NCBI GenBank assembly: GCA_019426215.1
Contig: CM033391.1
Coordinates: 7,304,708 to 7,368,707 of the forward strand
Reading direction: 5' to 3'
DNA: 64,000 bases
Origin: Buddleja alternifolia
Lineage: Eukaryota > Streptophyta > Magnoliopsida > Lamiales > Scrophulariaceae
Shown: piece after piece, positions 12,501 through 22,496 of the stretch
Layout: the number at the start of each line of letters is the position of its first letter
How positions within the stretch are numbered: position 1 is the stretch's first letter
Notes under the pieces: model-generated
What the model was told of the DNA's origin: nothing
The model's database searches: none
Seen by the model: the letters and a program-made list of their open reading frames with translations, nothing else
Position numbers and translations under genes: made by a program

Positions 12501-13714
12501 TTGTCAAATTTACCGGAAAATATTAAGGAAAAATTGGGAAGGCAAAATCTTGATAGTACTGCACATATGGATGATCTCTTATGTTGGAAGAGTACTTCGA
12601 GTGGACAATATTCATGTCAAAGTGCTTATGATCTTATCTTGAAGGTTTCAATGACTACAACTAATGTGGAAAGTCGAGCCTGTACGATAATTTGGCAGAC
12701 AAAAGTTGCTCATCGTCGGCAAACTCTCCTTTGGTTGGCGCGACATAGAAAAGTTTTGACCACCTTGAATCTTTCACGGCGTCATAATAGTGCAACAGAC
12801 ATTTGCCCGATTTGTGACTGGAAGGCAGAAACGGCGATTCATGCTTTACGTGATTGTGCATATGCTAAGGATGTTTGGCAACAACTCGTTCCGGTAGTTC
12901 ACCAACAAGAGTTTTTCTCGCTTGTTAACCTGGAGTGGCTTGAAAAGAATCTCAAATCCTCTGATCTCAGGTATGTTTAGGGTACTTCGTGGGATTTAAT
13001 TTTCACTGAAGTAGTTAATTTACTGTGGCAGGTCCGGAACGACTTCATCCACAATAATACCGAGACGTGACCGTATGTAAGATTAGAGCACGTACGTATG
13101 CGTATTGAGGACGCAACCCACTTACATAGGGGCACAGTTGATGAATATGAATACAACATCGAGGTGGGCTGGTCCCCCCCCCCCCCCCCTTCACGGGAAG
13201 TTGGAAGATAAACGTGGATGCTACTGTTCGGATCGGAGGGGATCCATCTTCACCAAGTACGAGTATTGGTGGCGTTCTACGTGACCAAAATGGCTACTGA
13301 GTTCGAGGGTTTAGTGGCGTTATAGGCCCAACTTCAGTGCTTGGAGCGGAGTTGGAGGCAATTAGATATGGCTTAGAGCTGGTAAGAACGCTTAGACTGA
13401 ACAACGCTTTCCTCAAAACTGATAGTCGCGAGGCCATCTTTAACATTCGTGAAAGCACTCCCACTCATCAACACTTCGACACCATTGTGCACATAATGTG
13501 ACTTTTAGCACTACAATGGAATATTGAAATCTCTCACACTTGGCAAGAAGCCAATCGGGTAGCTGATTTGTTAGCCAAATCTGGCTTTGATCATAGTATT
13601 AATGATGTAATCTCCCCAAATTCGGAGTGTTATAATTGTGTCGAACTCGATAGAGTTCGCCTTACATGGCTTAGGCAAACAACTATAAGCTCGGGTTTGT
13701 CGAGGTCGAGCTAG
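9574..13714 (+). pseudogene. LINE ORF2 (endonuclease-reverse transcriptase-RNase H), broken
   Basis: It starts MKITCWNCRGAG at 9574, the usual beginning of a plant LINE EEP endonuclease. Other endonuclease words are GDMNVV (near 9985) and ASDHAPL (near 10231). RT follows with TKSPGPDGIQP (10911), RPISICN, GMRQRDPLSPYLF and the catalytic box FADD at 11622-11633. zf-RVT follows (about 12690-12880, IIWQTKVAHRRQTLLW and CPICDW). The RNase H domain (about 13200-13700) shows INVDAT, GAELEAIRYGLEL and EANRVADLLAKSG. Stops or frameshifts occur at 9739, 10563, about 11020, about 11310, 11700, 12387, 12978 and others. A run of 16 C (13174-13189) lies between zf-RVT and RNase H. Confidence 0.9.
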
Positions 13715-13763
13715 AACTGTTTGGATATCCCCCCCTTCTGCAATGAAAAAAAAAACACAAATA

Positions 13764-15070
13764 AATGTTGAAATTATTAAATTTCAAAATAATAATGATT
13801 TAATTTGATAAAACATCATAACAAAAATTCAAAATATTATTATTAGAATTACAATCTTCATTATTTTTAATTCTTTATGCTTAAAAAGTATAAATTGAAT
13901 GAAGTAGACTATTAACGAATTTTAAATGTTTTGTTTTTTTTTAGTATATTTCAATTTTTTGGCAATTTAACGAGAAAAAGTGTGAAACGGCTGCGACCGT
14001 TTCGTGACATTCCAATGGAACTGGAACGGTGACATCCGTGACAGTCGCCACGACTGTTCCTGCGAACCATGACTGTACCCTTATGAACGTTACTAATTAG
14101 TTTTCTTTTCCTTTTTCATTATTTCATAAATGTTCTTGTTTCGTTATTACTACTTTATATATTGAGTTTTTACTTTTAGTTTTTCCTTTTGGAAATGATG
14201 GTAAAGGGAGTGCTCGGAAAGTAGCATTTGATGGCTTTTGCACACAGTTTTTTGGTTTTAATTTGTTGCTGGTTCATCGATTTCTGATTTAGACGGTTTA
14301 CAAGAAAAAAAAAGCTATACTAAAAACTCCTCGGGAATTAATAAAATATTTTATATTCAATAATTCGTAAAAATATTTTTTCAATCCAAGATATTAATTC
14401 TACCAACTTTTTAGCTTTTATCTAGTAACTCGGTGATTTGGGAGTTTTGACTAAATTATCCTTGGCCTTTTAGATACAAATTAAAGAATTGATTTCTTTT
14501 TATAGGAATTTTTTTAATTAGGATTTCTCAAATTGGTAAATTGTACTATAAGATTACCTTTAATGTTAAATATTAAATATTTATGTACTTTTCCGTAAAC
14601 TTAACAGGTTAGATAACTTAAAGTTTATTATACCTTTTTTGAGAAGATACCCAAAAAAAAAAAAAGCTGGAAATTTATGATTTTTTTAATTATAAAATTT
14701 ATCAATCTGAAGTTTCGAATCGAAGATTTCTATAAAATATTAGTGATATTTTTAATTTTAAAAATCAAGGATAATATCGTTCAAAATTTGTTGATCTTTA
14801 CCAAATTGTTTTTGATTGAAAATTTGATGGGATATATATTTTGGATGAAAATATATATATTCATGAGTTTTTTATATATTGAAAACATTATTTTAAAATA
14901 ATTTTCTCAAAAATGTTGTACCTCTCCCCCAAGCATTGATCTAGTAATAATATGAATACAACACTGTCTAATTCTCACTTTCATATGCTTCTTCTGTACT
15001 TTCTAAAAATTGGAAAGTATTTATGCAAGTTCTCCAAATTATAAAACAGAATCACGCCTTCAATTATTTA
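13764..15070. other. AT-rich intergenic DNA, no gene
   Basis: No coding region is recognised. A GC-richer patch at about 13983-14095 holds repeated CGACCGTTTCGTGAC/CAGTCGCCACGACTG-like words and may be a transposon scrap. The rest is A/T-rich with homopolymers. Confidence 0.5.
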
Positions 15071-15338
15071 GGGTAAAAAGTATTTTTCGCCAATCTATGT
15101 TGCATCGAGCATTTTGTCTCCTATTTTAAAAATTCTAACACTTTGTCCCTCAACTTTTGATGTTTGTTACATAACACCCCTTCCGACAGAATACTCTACG
15201 AATATTTTTGGAATATCCCACCGGACGAAGTGTTCTACAACCAAAAACCAAAGCTTGAGGTGGCAAAGTGCCAAAAAATTTAAAATAGGGGCAAAGTGCA
15301 AAACATGTCATACGTCGGGGTGAATCTGCGTTTTACCC
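15071..15338. mobile_element. MITE, 268 bp, Mutator-type target duplication
   Basis: Long imperfect terminal inverted repeats run from GGGTAAAAAGTATTTTTCGCC at the left to TTTTACCC at the right. Inner words such as CACTTTG and CCTATTTTAAA match inversely over about 85 bases. It is flanked by 9-bp near-identical duplications AATTATTTA (15062-15070) and AATCATTTA (15339-15347). A 9-bp duplication and long TIRs fit a Mutator-like MITE. It has no coding capacity. Confidence 0.75.
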
Positions 15339-15347
15339 AATCATTTA

Positions 15348-16586
15348 TGGCAAGAATGGGGTTTTCAAATTAAGTACATTTTCATAAAAAAACAAATTTC
15401 CACTTAATTACGTACATTTTTACTCTGGTAAATGTTTAAATTTACATCAAACAAGATTCATTAAAAAGATGTAACAAAAAAAAAAATCAATTAAAAAAGA
15501 AGTGTTTGATGAGAAAAAAATGACTTGACTTAGATGTAATTATCATGATGAAATTTTTTGGGGTGAGCTTAAAGTACTTCCATCTCACCAAACGAATAGA
15601 TGTCACATTTTGCTTACTCATAAAGAAGTTCTCATTCTACCTTCCTATCTTGTGTTCTAAGACTTTAATTTAAAAATCTTTCAATTTTATATTACCAAAG
15701 TTAGTTAGCAACATTAGTGCTGCACAATTTAGAGGAATTTAATGGTCAGTATCATAACAACTAAATACAATATGAATTCATCTTTGACAAGACATAATTC
15801 TCATTGTTTGGCTCAAAAACACATAACGTAAACAAGATTTTCCTTTTGGAGGAAAAACGTTATTGATTATTTCATTTTAAGAAAAACAATGTTTTAAAGT
15901 CGTTAAGACAAATTAAGTGCACCTGATGTATCAACATCAAAATGTTGTACTTCATGACACATCAACATATGATATATATGATCTTGTTGATGTGACATAA
16001 TTCACACAAATGTACCGAAGATCTTTTTTTTTATTAGCCTAGATATATACTATTAAGTATTAATGCAAAGAAAATATGAATCATTACCAAAACTAGTTGT
16101 ATATTTTTTTTTATCTTAACAAAAAAAATAAAATTCTAGCGAGATCCATTGGGTCTTACATTATTTGGAATGAAAGTAAAGACGACACATTTAAAATATA
16201 ACTTAATCATCTTTTTGCACAATTATGTAACATTTTCTACACACTTGCCTTATTTTAACTTAATGTTACACCATAGATCCATCTAATAAGAAATGTTAAC
16301 ATAGAATTTGGAGCTAGCAGAGTAGCCAAATCTACAATTCAAGGAAATTTTAAAGCATGCTCAAATATGATGAAACATATTCCTTTGTTTTAATTTAAAT
16401 TTCATGGATTAATTTTAAATATCCTTTTAAATAAGCAAGACTCCTCCCTATTGCTTATAATGGTCGTTAAGTAGGTTCTGAAAAGAGAAAGCCAGCAAAA
16501 AACCAACATAAGTTAGCACCAACCATTAGGTAATTAATAGCCAATAAAAGACTCCATATTTCTCACATTCACATACAAGCTATGCC
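15348..16586. other. AT-rich region upstream of the UXT gene
   Basis: No ORF or repeat is recognised. It is the likely promoter-proximal region of the downstream transporter gene, but no specific binding site can be defended by eye. Confidence 0.4.
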
Positions 16587-17478
16587 CTCTCTCTCCCTCT
16601 CTCTCTAACCTCTAGCTAGCTTCATTTACCAACTCCATCCCACCACCACCACCTCTTCCTCCTCCACCACCCCCAACCACCTTCTCAGCCGCTTCATTTC
16701 TTTGGGGTTGGAGAGCGTAGTTCTCGAAAAGCGAGCACCACTTCACTTTCAAGGGTTTGTTCCTATAATCTCTCTTTGAGGAGAATACGAGCGTGATTCA
16801 TACAGGAACGTCTACACAAGTTTTTCTCGATTCCCTAGACACTCCATCAAGAAACAATAGAAAAAGGTAACATAGTTGATACTAAAACCTTTTAGTACAA
16901 CTAGGGAAAGAAAATCCACTTATTCTATTTCTTAGTATGTCTTGAGACTTTAGTTTTGAGATTCTTCTTCCTTTCATTGTATGATCGCCTACAACATATT
17001 CTACTTTCTTCATAAGTTACTTATCTTATTTGTTTTTTTTTTCCTAAAAATGACACATTTTTCCAGCACGTGATAAGATCGCATTCCAAATCATATCTTA
17101 TACAATTGTATAACATTAATTTCCATTTACAAGGATGAATGTGCGACACATGTAAAATCTGGTGGTTGTGATTTTGAGACAGAAAAACTCCCACTATTTG
17201 TTATTTTCTCTCTTTTGTTGACCACACCACAACCACCAAACAAGTACTGAAAATCCTTATGTAATGTACGACGTTACACATTATGTAACAAATGATTTGA
17301 ATCGAGAACTAATTAAACACATGATTCACCAATAAAAGTATTAGTTCTAGAATATGCTCTAGTATAATACTTAGTGGTTTTAATCTCTTAGAAAAAAAAG
17401 AAAAAAAAGAAGAATCAATATGAAATTCACAAATTATCATTAGTATTTTGCTTATTTTTATTCAGATTTCCAAAGAAA
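16587..17478 (+). promoter_or_regulatory. UXT: UXT 5' UTR with a leader intron
   Basis: A pyrimidine-rich stretch (CTCTCTCTCCCTCTCTCTCT, 16587-16607, then CCACCACCACC-type sequence) resembles a plant Y-patch and 5' UTR. A donor at AAAAAG/GTAACAT (exon ends 16866) and an acceptor TTCAG (17461-17465) define a 599-bp intron in the leader, 13 bases before the ATG. The transcription start itself is inferred. Confidence 0.55.
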
Positions 17479-17766
17479 ATGGGAGAAATGTCCGGATTCC
17501 AGTTGGGTGTAGTAGGTGCATTATTTCTTTCTGTGGCATCATCAGTGTCCATAGTCATCTGCAACAAGGCCTTGATGAGTAATCTTGGTTTTCAGTTTGG
17601 TAAGCAATCTCAATCTTTTTTTTTTTTAAGTTTTATTATTTTTTCTAACTTAAAATACCAGTAGCTTATAAGATTAGTTCAAATTATATTGGTGACTGGT
17701 CAATTCCTATTTCTACAGGCCTGAAAAGTTTTCAAATGTTGAACCAAACATATAGACAACTTGCTG

Positions 17767-17799
<33 letters not shown>

Positions 17800-20700
17800 A
17801 GAATCCATTTTAAGCCAAAGGCCCATAGTGATTGGAGAAATGAGATAGATATCTACCAAACAATGGAGAATTTTTATTTTTCTAACTTTGGCTAAGTTAT
17901 ATGATGTTCAATCTTACTTCAAAGAAAAACCTCGTGTGTGTTTGAATTATAATATTAATATCATATCATAAAGCTTATTGACGTTAATAATGACAATATT
18001 ATAATTAAGATGCTCAAACTAAGATATCTGGTAAGATCTTCAAAAATAAGCACGGAGAGGATGTTATCGGATTCCAACATATTATTTTTGAGAGCCTAAC
18101 CTAATTATGAATTTTTTTCTTTAAAAGTACTTGTCGTGGCATCTTATAAGCTCTCAACTATATTGTAAGATGTTTAGAGAGTTGATAACAAACTCAAACA
18201 CCAGCTTCTTAATTTACTTGGCCTCTAGACTTTTAGGGTTACTTCAAAAATCGATAAGCACTCGTGTATAAATGATTATGTTTATTATTCAACAAGATTA
18301 TGAATTTATGATCATTGAGCAAGAGCATAGCCATAATTTCAGTTCTTAAAAGCAAGATGGATAATTTAGCTCACATAAAATTTAGAATTATACAAAATCT
18401 AGGGCTCCGTTCGCTCGTCTCTATATAAAATATGCTAATTATTGTTGTTTTTGAATTCTTTTTTGTTTTTTTTAATTGCAGCCACAACACTTACTAGTTG
18501 GCACCTAATGGTAACATATTGTAGTCTTCATGTGGCTTTGCGCTTAAACTTCTTTGAGAGTAAGCCCATTGAAATGAAGACTGTCTTTCTCTTTGGCATT
18601 TTAAATGGAATTTCCATTGGACTTCTCAATCTCAGCTTGGGATTTAATTCCATTGGCTTCTACCAGGTTCATTACTCTTTCATCTTATTTTTAACTTAAA
18701 AAGCAATAAGAATGTGTTTCTTTTTAGAGGAATATATAGTGAGTTCTTGAATTTTGACGAGGAAAATATTTTTACCACTCTTTTTCTGTAAATTGAGTTT
18801 TATGTACTTTATGATTAGAAAGAGACACGAGTCTATTTATAACTGAAACTCGGGCTACAATGACTATTTTAAAATGGAATACGTACCCCTTGTAATACGT
18901 TTTACGTGTATTTGTTTAGACTTGATTCTTCTATTAATAAATGTAATTATCATTTTATCAGACTCCACAACTTCACGATCAGTTTTCCAACAGTGAAATT
19001 TTTAGTTTATTTATTTGCCTCGTAACGTGTTATTTTCTTGCAGATGACAAAACTTGCGATCATACCATTCACTGTCTTATTGGAAACCCTCTTCCTCGGA
19101 AAACAATTTAGGTTAGTAATAAAACTTTGTCACAGATGCTCAAAAAAAAATTGTGGATCGGCCAAAACAATCCCTGTATGATGTATCCATCCACTTTCCT
19201 ATGGGGTTTGGATAATTAGAACCACCCCATCTCCTATGATCCTGTGATCAAAAGTGGATCGAGTTCATGTGTAGTTCGCTTGTCTTGTACAATCAATTCT
19301 TTGGCAAATGTAGTTTACCCACCTTGTAAATTATATATACTTCATGTCAACCATAACTGGTCTGAATTAAGATTTTCATATACTCAACTTTTAAAAACAT
19401 CTTGGGACTACACATTTTTCTTTATTTCTTCTTTCTTAATCATTTTTACATGTATATATATTGCAGCCAGAAGATCAAATTTTCTCTATCAATATTGCTA
19501 CTTGGAGTTGGGATTGCATCAGTAACTGATCTTCAGCTTAACTTTGTTGGAACAATTCTATCACTTCTCGCCATTGTCACAACTTGTGTTGGCCAAATTG
19601 TATACTTACATAATTTCTTCAACTCATTTATTTATTTTGTGACATATATCTTCTTCATGTATAACCTTAATTTCAACCTTAATTTTCAGCTAACGAACAC
19701 CATACAGAAGAGGCTGAACGTGTCGTCAACTCAGCTGTTGTATCAATCAGCACCGTATCAGGCAGCCATTCTATTCTTGACGGGGCCTTTTGTGGATCAG
19801 TGTCTCACCAAACGCAACGTTTTCGCCTACAAATATTCTCCCATCATTCTGGTATGTATGTCCCCAAATTGCAACAACCTAAACTACATGAAAAAAAGAA
19901 TGTTAGCGAAAAAATATCTAGTGACAATATTTAGATTGTCATGGTCATGATTTTACAAGTTTAAAAATGACAAAAAAATGAGTGTAAGCAAAAAATACGA
20001 ATTTTCATACATATTGCCATCATTTATAAACGTAGAATACATTTTTTTTTTCATAATATGACCAACATTATCAATATTTGATATAATATTCCATTAATTT
20101 TAAACTAATTATAAAATCCTCGTAATAATTATATAATAATTTCTCTTTCTATCGTCACATCACAATATATCAAAACCCACAAATAAAATCAATTAATTAT
20201 TCCTCAGCCCTGGCATATACTTTAATCGATGAGACATAAAAAAAAATAGTTGCGAGACAACAAATTATTATTCTTACCTTAAATAACATCTACAATCCAA
20301 CGAAGTCAACATTATTTCTGCAAAAAAATAAATACAAAAACGGAAAAACACTTGAAAACGATGAAAAATGAAGATGAGAATGAAAATAAAACCAAACCGA
20401 ATGCTATTACATAGTCGATATACTCAAATTAATTATATATCTCAAGATAGACAAATGAAATGACAATTATATATAATTTGCATTTGCAGGGATTCATACT
20501 ACTTTCATGCTTGATAGCAGTGTTTGTAAACTTTAGCACATTCTTGGTGATTGGGAAAACATCACCAGTTACATATCAAGTGCTTGGACATCTTAAAACA
20601 TGTCTTGTTCTTGGATTTGGATATACTCTCTTACATGATCCTTTTACTTCAAGAAACATCATTGGTATACTTATTGCCATTGTTGGGATGGGTTTGTACT

Positions 20701-21577
20701 CTTATTTCTGCACCAATGACACCAAAAGGAAACAAATTGTTGATGTCTCATCATTTCCATCCCAGGTATATATACATACATCCCTCTTTCTTTCCTTTGT
20801 ATTTCATCTTATATTTCTCATATATACGTATATTAGATGTATAAAATATATATTTCATTAAGGTTGTGTTCACTTTGTTTGATGAGATTAAGACCGGATG
20901 GATTAGTTGACGTGAGAAGCATTGCGTGTACTTCACGAGACGAATTGATCGTACTTTTGGGATGTGATAGGTGATAGATCACTCGTCTTATCAATTCTAC
21001 TTAAGCTCAACTAAATCAGGGTCGGGAAAAAGTTTGCTATGTACAATTATTGACCCGATTCATCATACCTGACTTTCATCACTCAAAAAAACCAGTCTAG
21101 ATAAAATGGTATATCCCCGCTCATCAATTAGACAAGACGGAGCCCAAATAAACGCTTAATCTAGATCATATACACTTAGCTAGTATGAATATATGTAGTA
21201 CCAAATATGAGATAAAAACCCAATTCATAATACATACTTTATTTGGATCATATACACTTGGTATGTACAAATCCGTAATATAAAATATGAGATGGAACCC
21301 AAATTTAAATGTATCAATAAATTACAAATAGTTTTTTGCTACTATAGTATGTCAAGTTTAGCATCGATATTGAATATAGTATAAATTGTGCAAGCCTCTA
21401 TTGTTTGAATAATTAACCTACAATTTCATATAGTTTGAGATAAAATTTCTTTATTTTATTTTGACAAATTATAATGTGTTTTTTCTTTTCCTTTCTTTTT
21501 TCCAGATTAAAGAGAGAGATACTACACCACTGCTGACCAGTCATCCGGATAAAGAATCCAAGAATTCTCTTGTTTAA
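17479..21577 (+). CDS. UXT: UDP-xylose transporter (Golgi nucleotide-sugar transporter)
   Basis: Seven coding exons are inferred: 17479-17599, 18482-18666, 19044-19111, 19467-19599, 19690-19851, 20490-20765 and 21506-21577. They give 338 residues with consistent phase and GT..AG borders. The protein starts MGEMSGFQLGVVGALFLSVA and contains NKALMSNLGFQFATTLTSWH, the conserved start of plant UXT/UUAT-type transporters of the drug/metabolite (TPT/NST) superfamily. About ten hydrophobic segments alternate with short loops, for example around VGIASVTDLQLNF and FSTFLVIGKTSPVTYQVLGH. The C-terminal tail is polar and cytosolic in family members. UXT proteins carry UDP-xylose from the cytosol into the Golgi lumen for xylan and other glycan synthesis. 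Length is close to the family's roughly 350 residues. Family assignment is firm; substrate is inferred from similarity. Confidence 0.93.
20858..21158. mobile_element. Possible PIF/Harbinger-like MITE in UXT intron 6
   Basis: A block of about 300 bp is bounded by TTA on both sides. It starts AAGGTTGTGTTCACTTTG and ends GGAGCCCAAATAAACGCTTA, so the ends are imperfectly inverted. Style and TTA target fit PIF/Harbinger MITEs. An imperfect direct repeat follows at about 21165-21300 (ATCATATACACTT at 21165 and 21247). Confidence 0.35.
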
Positions 21578-21974
21578 TTCTATAAGGCCATGTTTTATTA
21601 ATTAGTAAAAAAGAAAAGTTTTGTTTTTCTCAATTCTTTTTGCATCCAGAAAATTGACCTGAGATTGTCCATTTTGATTCTTTCAAATAATGATTTTCTT
21701 CTGTGGTATTTTATATACAATTTAGCTAAAATTAAAATCTATTTTCATGTGGAAGCTGTGTTGGTAATTTTGCTCACTCTCTTCTTAAATCTATGCATTT
21801 CTTGTGTACAGTCTAAACATATAAGATATTGGCACTTTCTAATTGAATTAATTAATTAATATTGGAACTTGATTGATTTTAATTTGAACACTGAAGTGAA
21901 AAATATTGGAGCATTCGTGGATTTGATAAATGTGATAGTCTATACTCTATTATTATGATGGAAGAGGAATCTAT
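21578..21974. other. UXT 3' flank
   Basis: AT-rich 3' UTR and intergenic sequence. A TTAATTAATTAATATT block near 21847 and several T-rich stretches could serve in 3'-end formation. No gene is seen. Confidence 0.4.
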
Positions 21975-22215
21975 TTATTGGTCCCTCCAGGCTACTAGTA
22001 GCCAACCTAGCAAGACGATGAGCAACATAGTTGCCCGATCATTTGACTCAAAGAAATACTAGACAAAGACGAAAACGAAAACTTAATGTATAAAATAAAA
22101 GGCGCAACAACGTGTAGTTCGTGTCAAGACTATGAATTTTAGAAATAACTCCAAGCACTATCCTTGACTAGCCTCGTCTAACCGCTAACTCCACGGCCTC
22201 TCTCGACACCTACAA
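21975..22215 (-). pseudogene. Fragment of a retroelement RNase H domain
   Basis: On the minus strand the sequence reads a decayed RNase H (RVT_3-type) end. EAVELAVRRG lies near 22190 and GNYVAHRLARLATSSLEG near 22040-21985, with stops between them. The second phrase matches the conserved N-x-V-A-H-x-L-A-R end of LINE-associated RNase H domains. It is a short relic with no other LINE part nearby, and it differs from the LINE at 5970-13752. Confidence 0.55.
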
Positions 22216-22496
22216 TTCTGGGAATGAGCCAAGATTTAGAATTGGGAGTAAATATATAAAAAAAATAACTTGATATTTTTAGATTTTGAGTGAGGGTGGC
22301 GGCAAATTTTAAAAATTAAAATTTTATTGGAAAAAAAATTTCAAAATTAAGAGGGCCGGGTGCCACTACCAGCCTCCCTTTGGCTCCGTCCCCACCTTCT
22401 ATAATTCTTTAGATATTGATAATGACGTGCCATAACTACGATTAAGGAGATACTGTACAGCACAAACAGTGAAGCAGCTGAGCTGAGTACCTAAGA

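Larger units (their letters stand above)
5970..13752 (+). mobile_element. Full-length decayed L1-type LINE retrotransposon
   Basis: A non-LTR retrotransposon of about 6.15 kb once the nested solo LTR (7090-8715) is removed. The order is a short 5' leader, ORF1 with DUF4283, and ORF2 with endonuclease, RT, zf-RVT and RNase H. It ends in a poly(A) tract at 13746-13755. An 11-bp target duplication AAACACAAATA flanks it at 5959-5969 and 13753-13763, and its leading As overlap the tail. Both ORFs are broken by frameshifts and stops, so it cannot move by itself. The domain order is that of plant L1-clade LINEs with a C-terminal RNase H. Confidence 0.9.
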
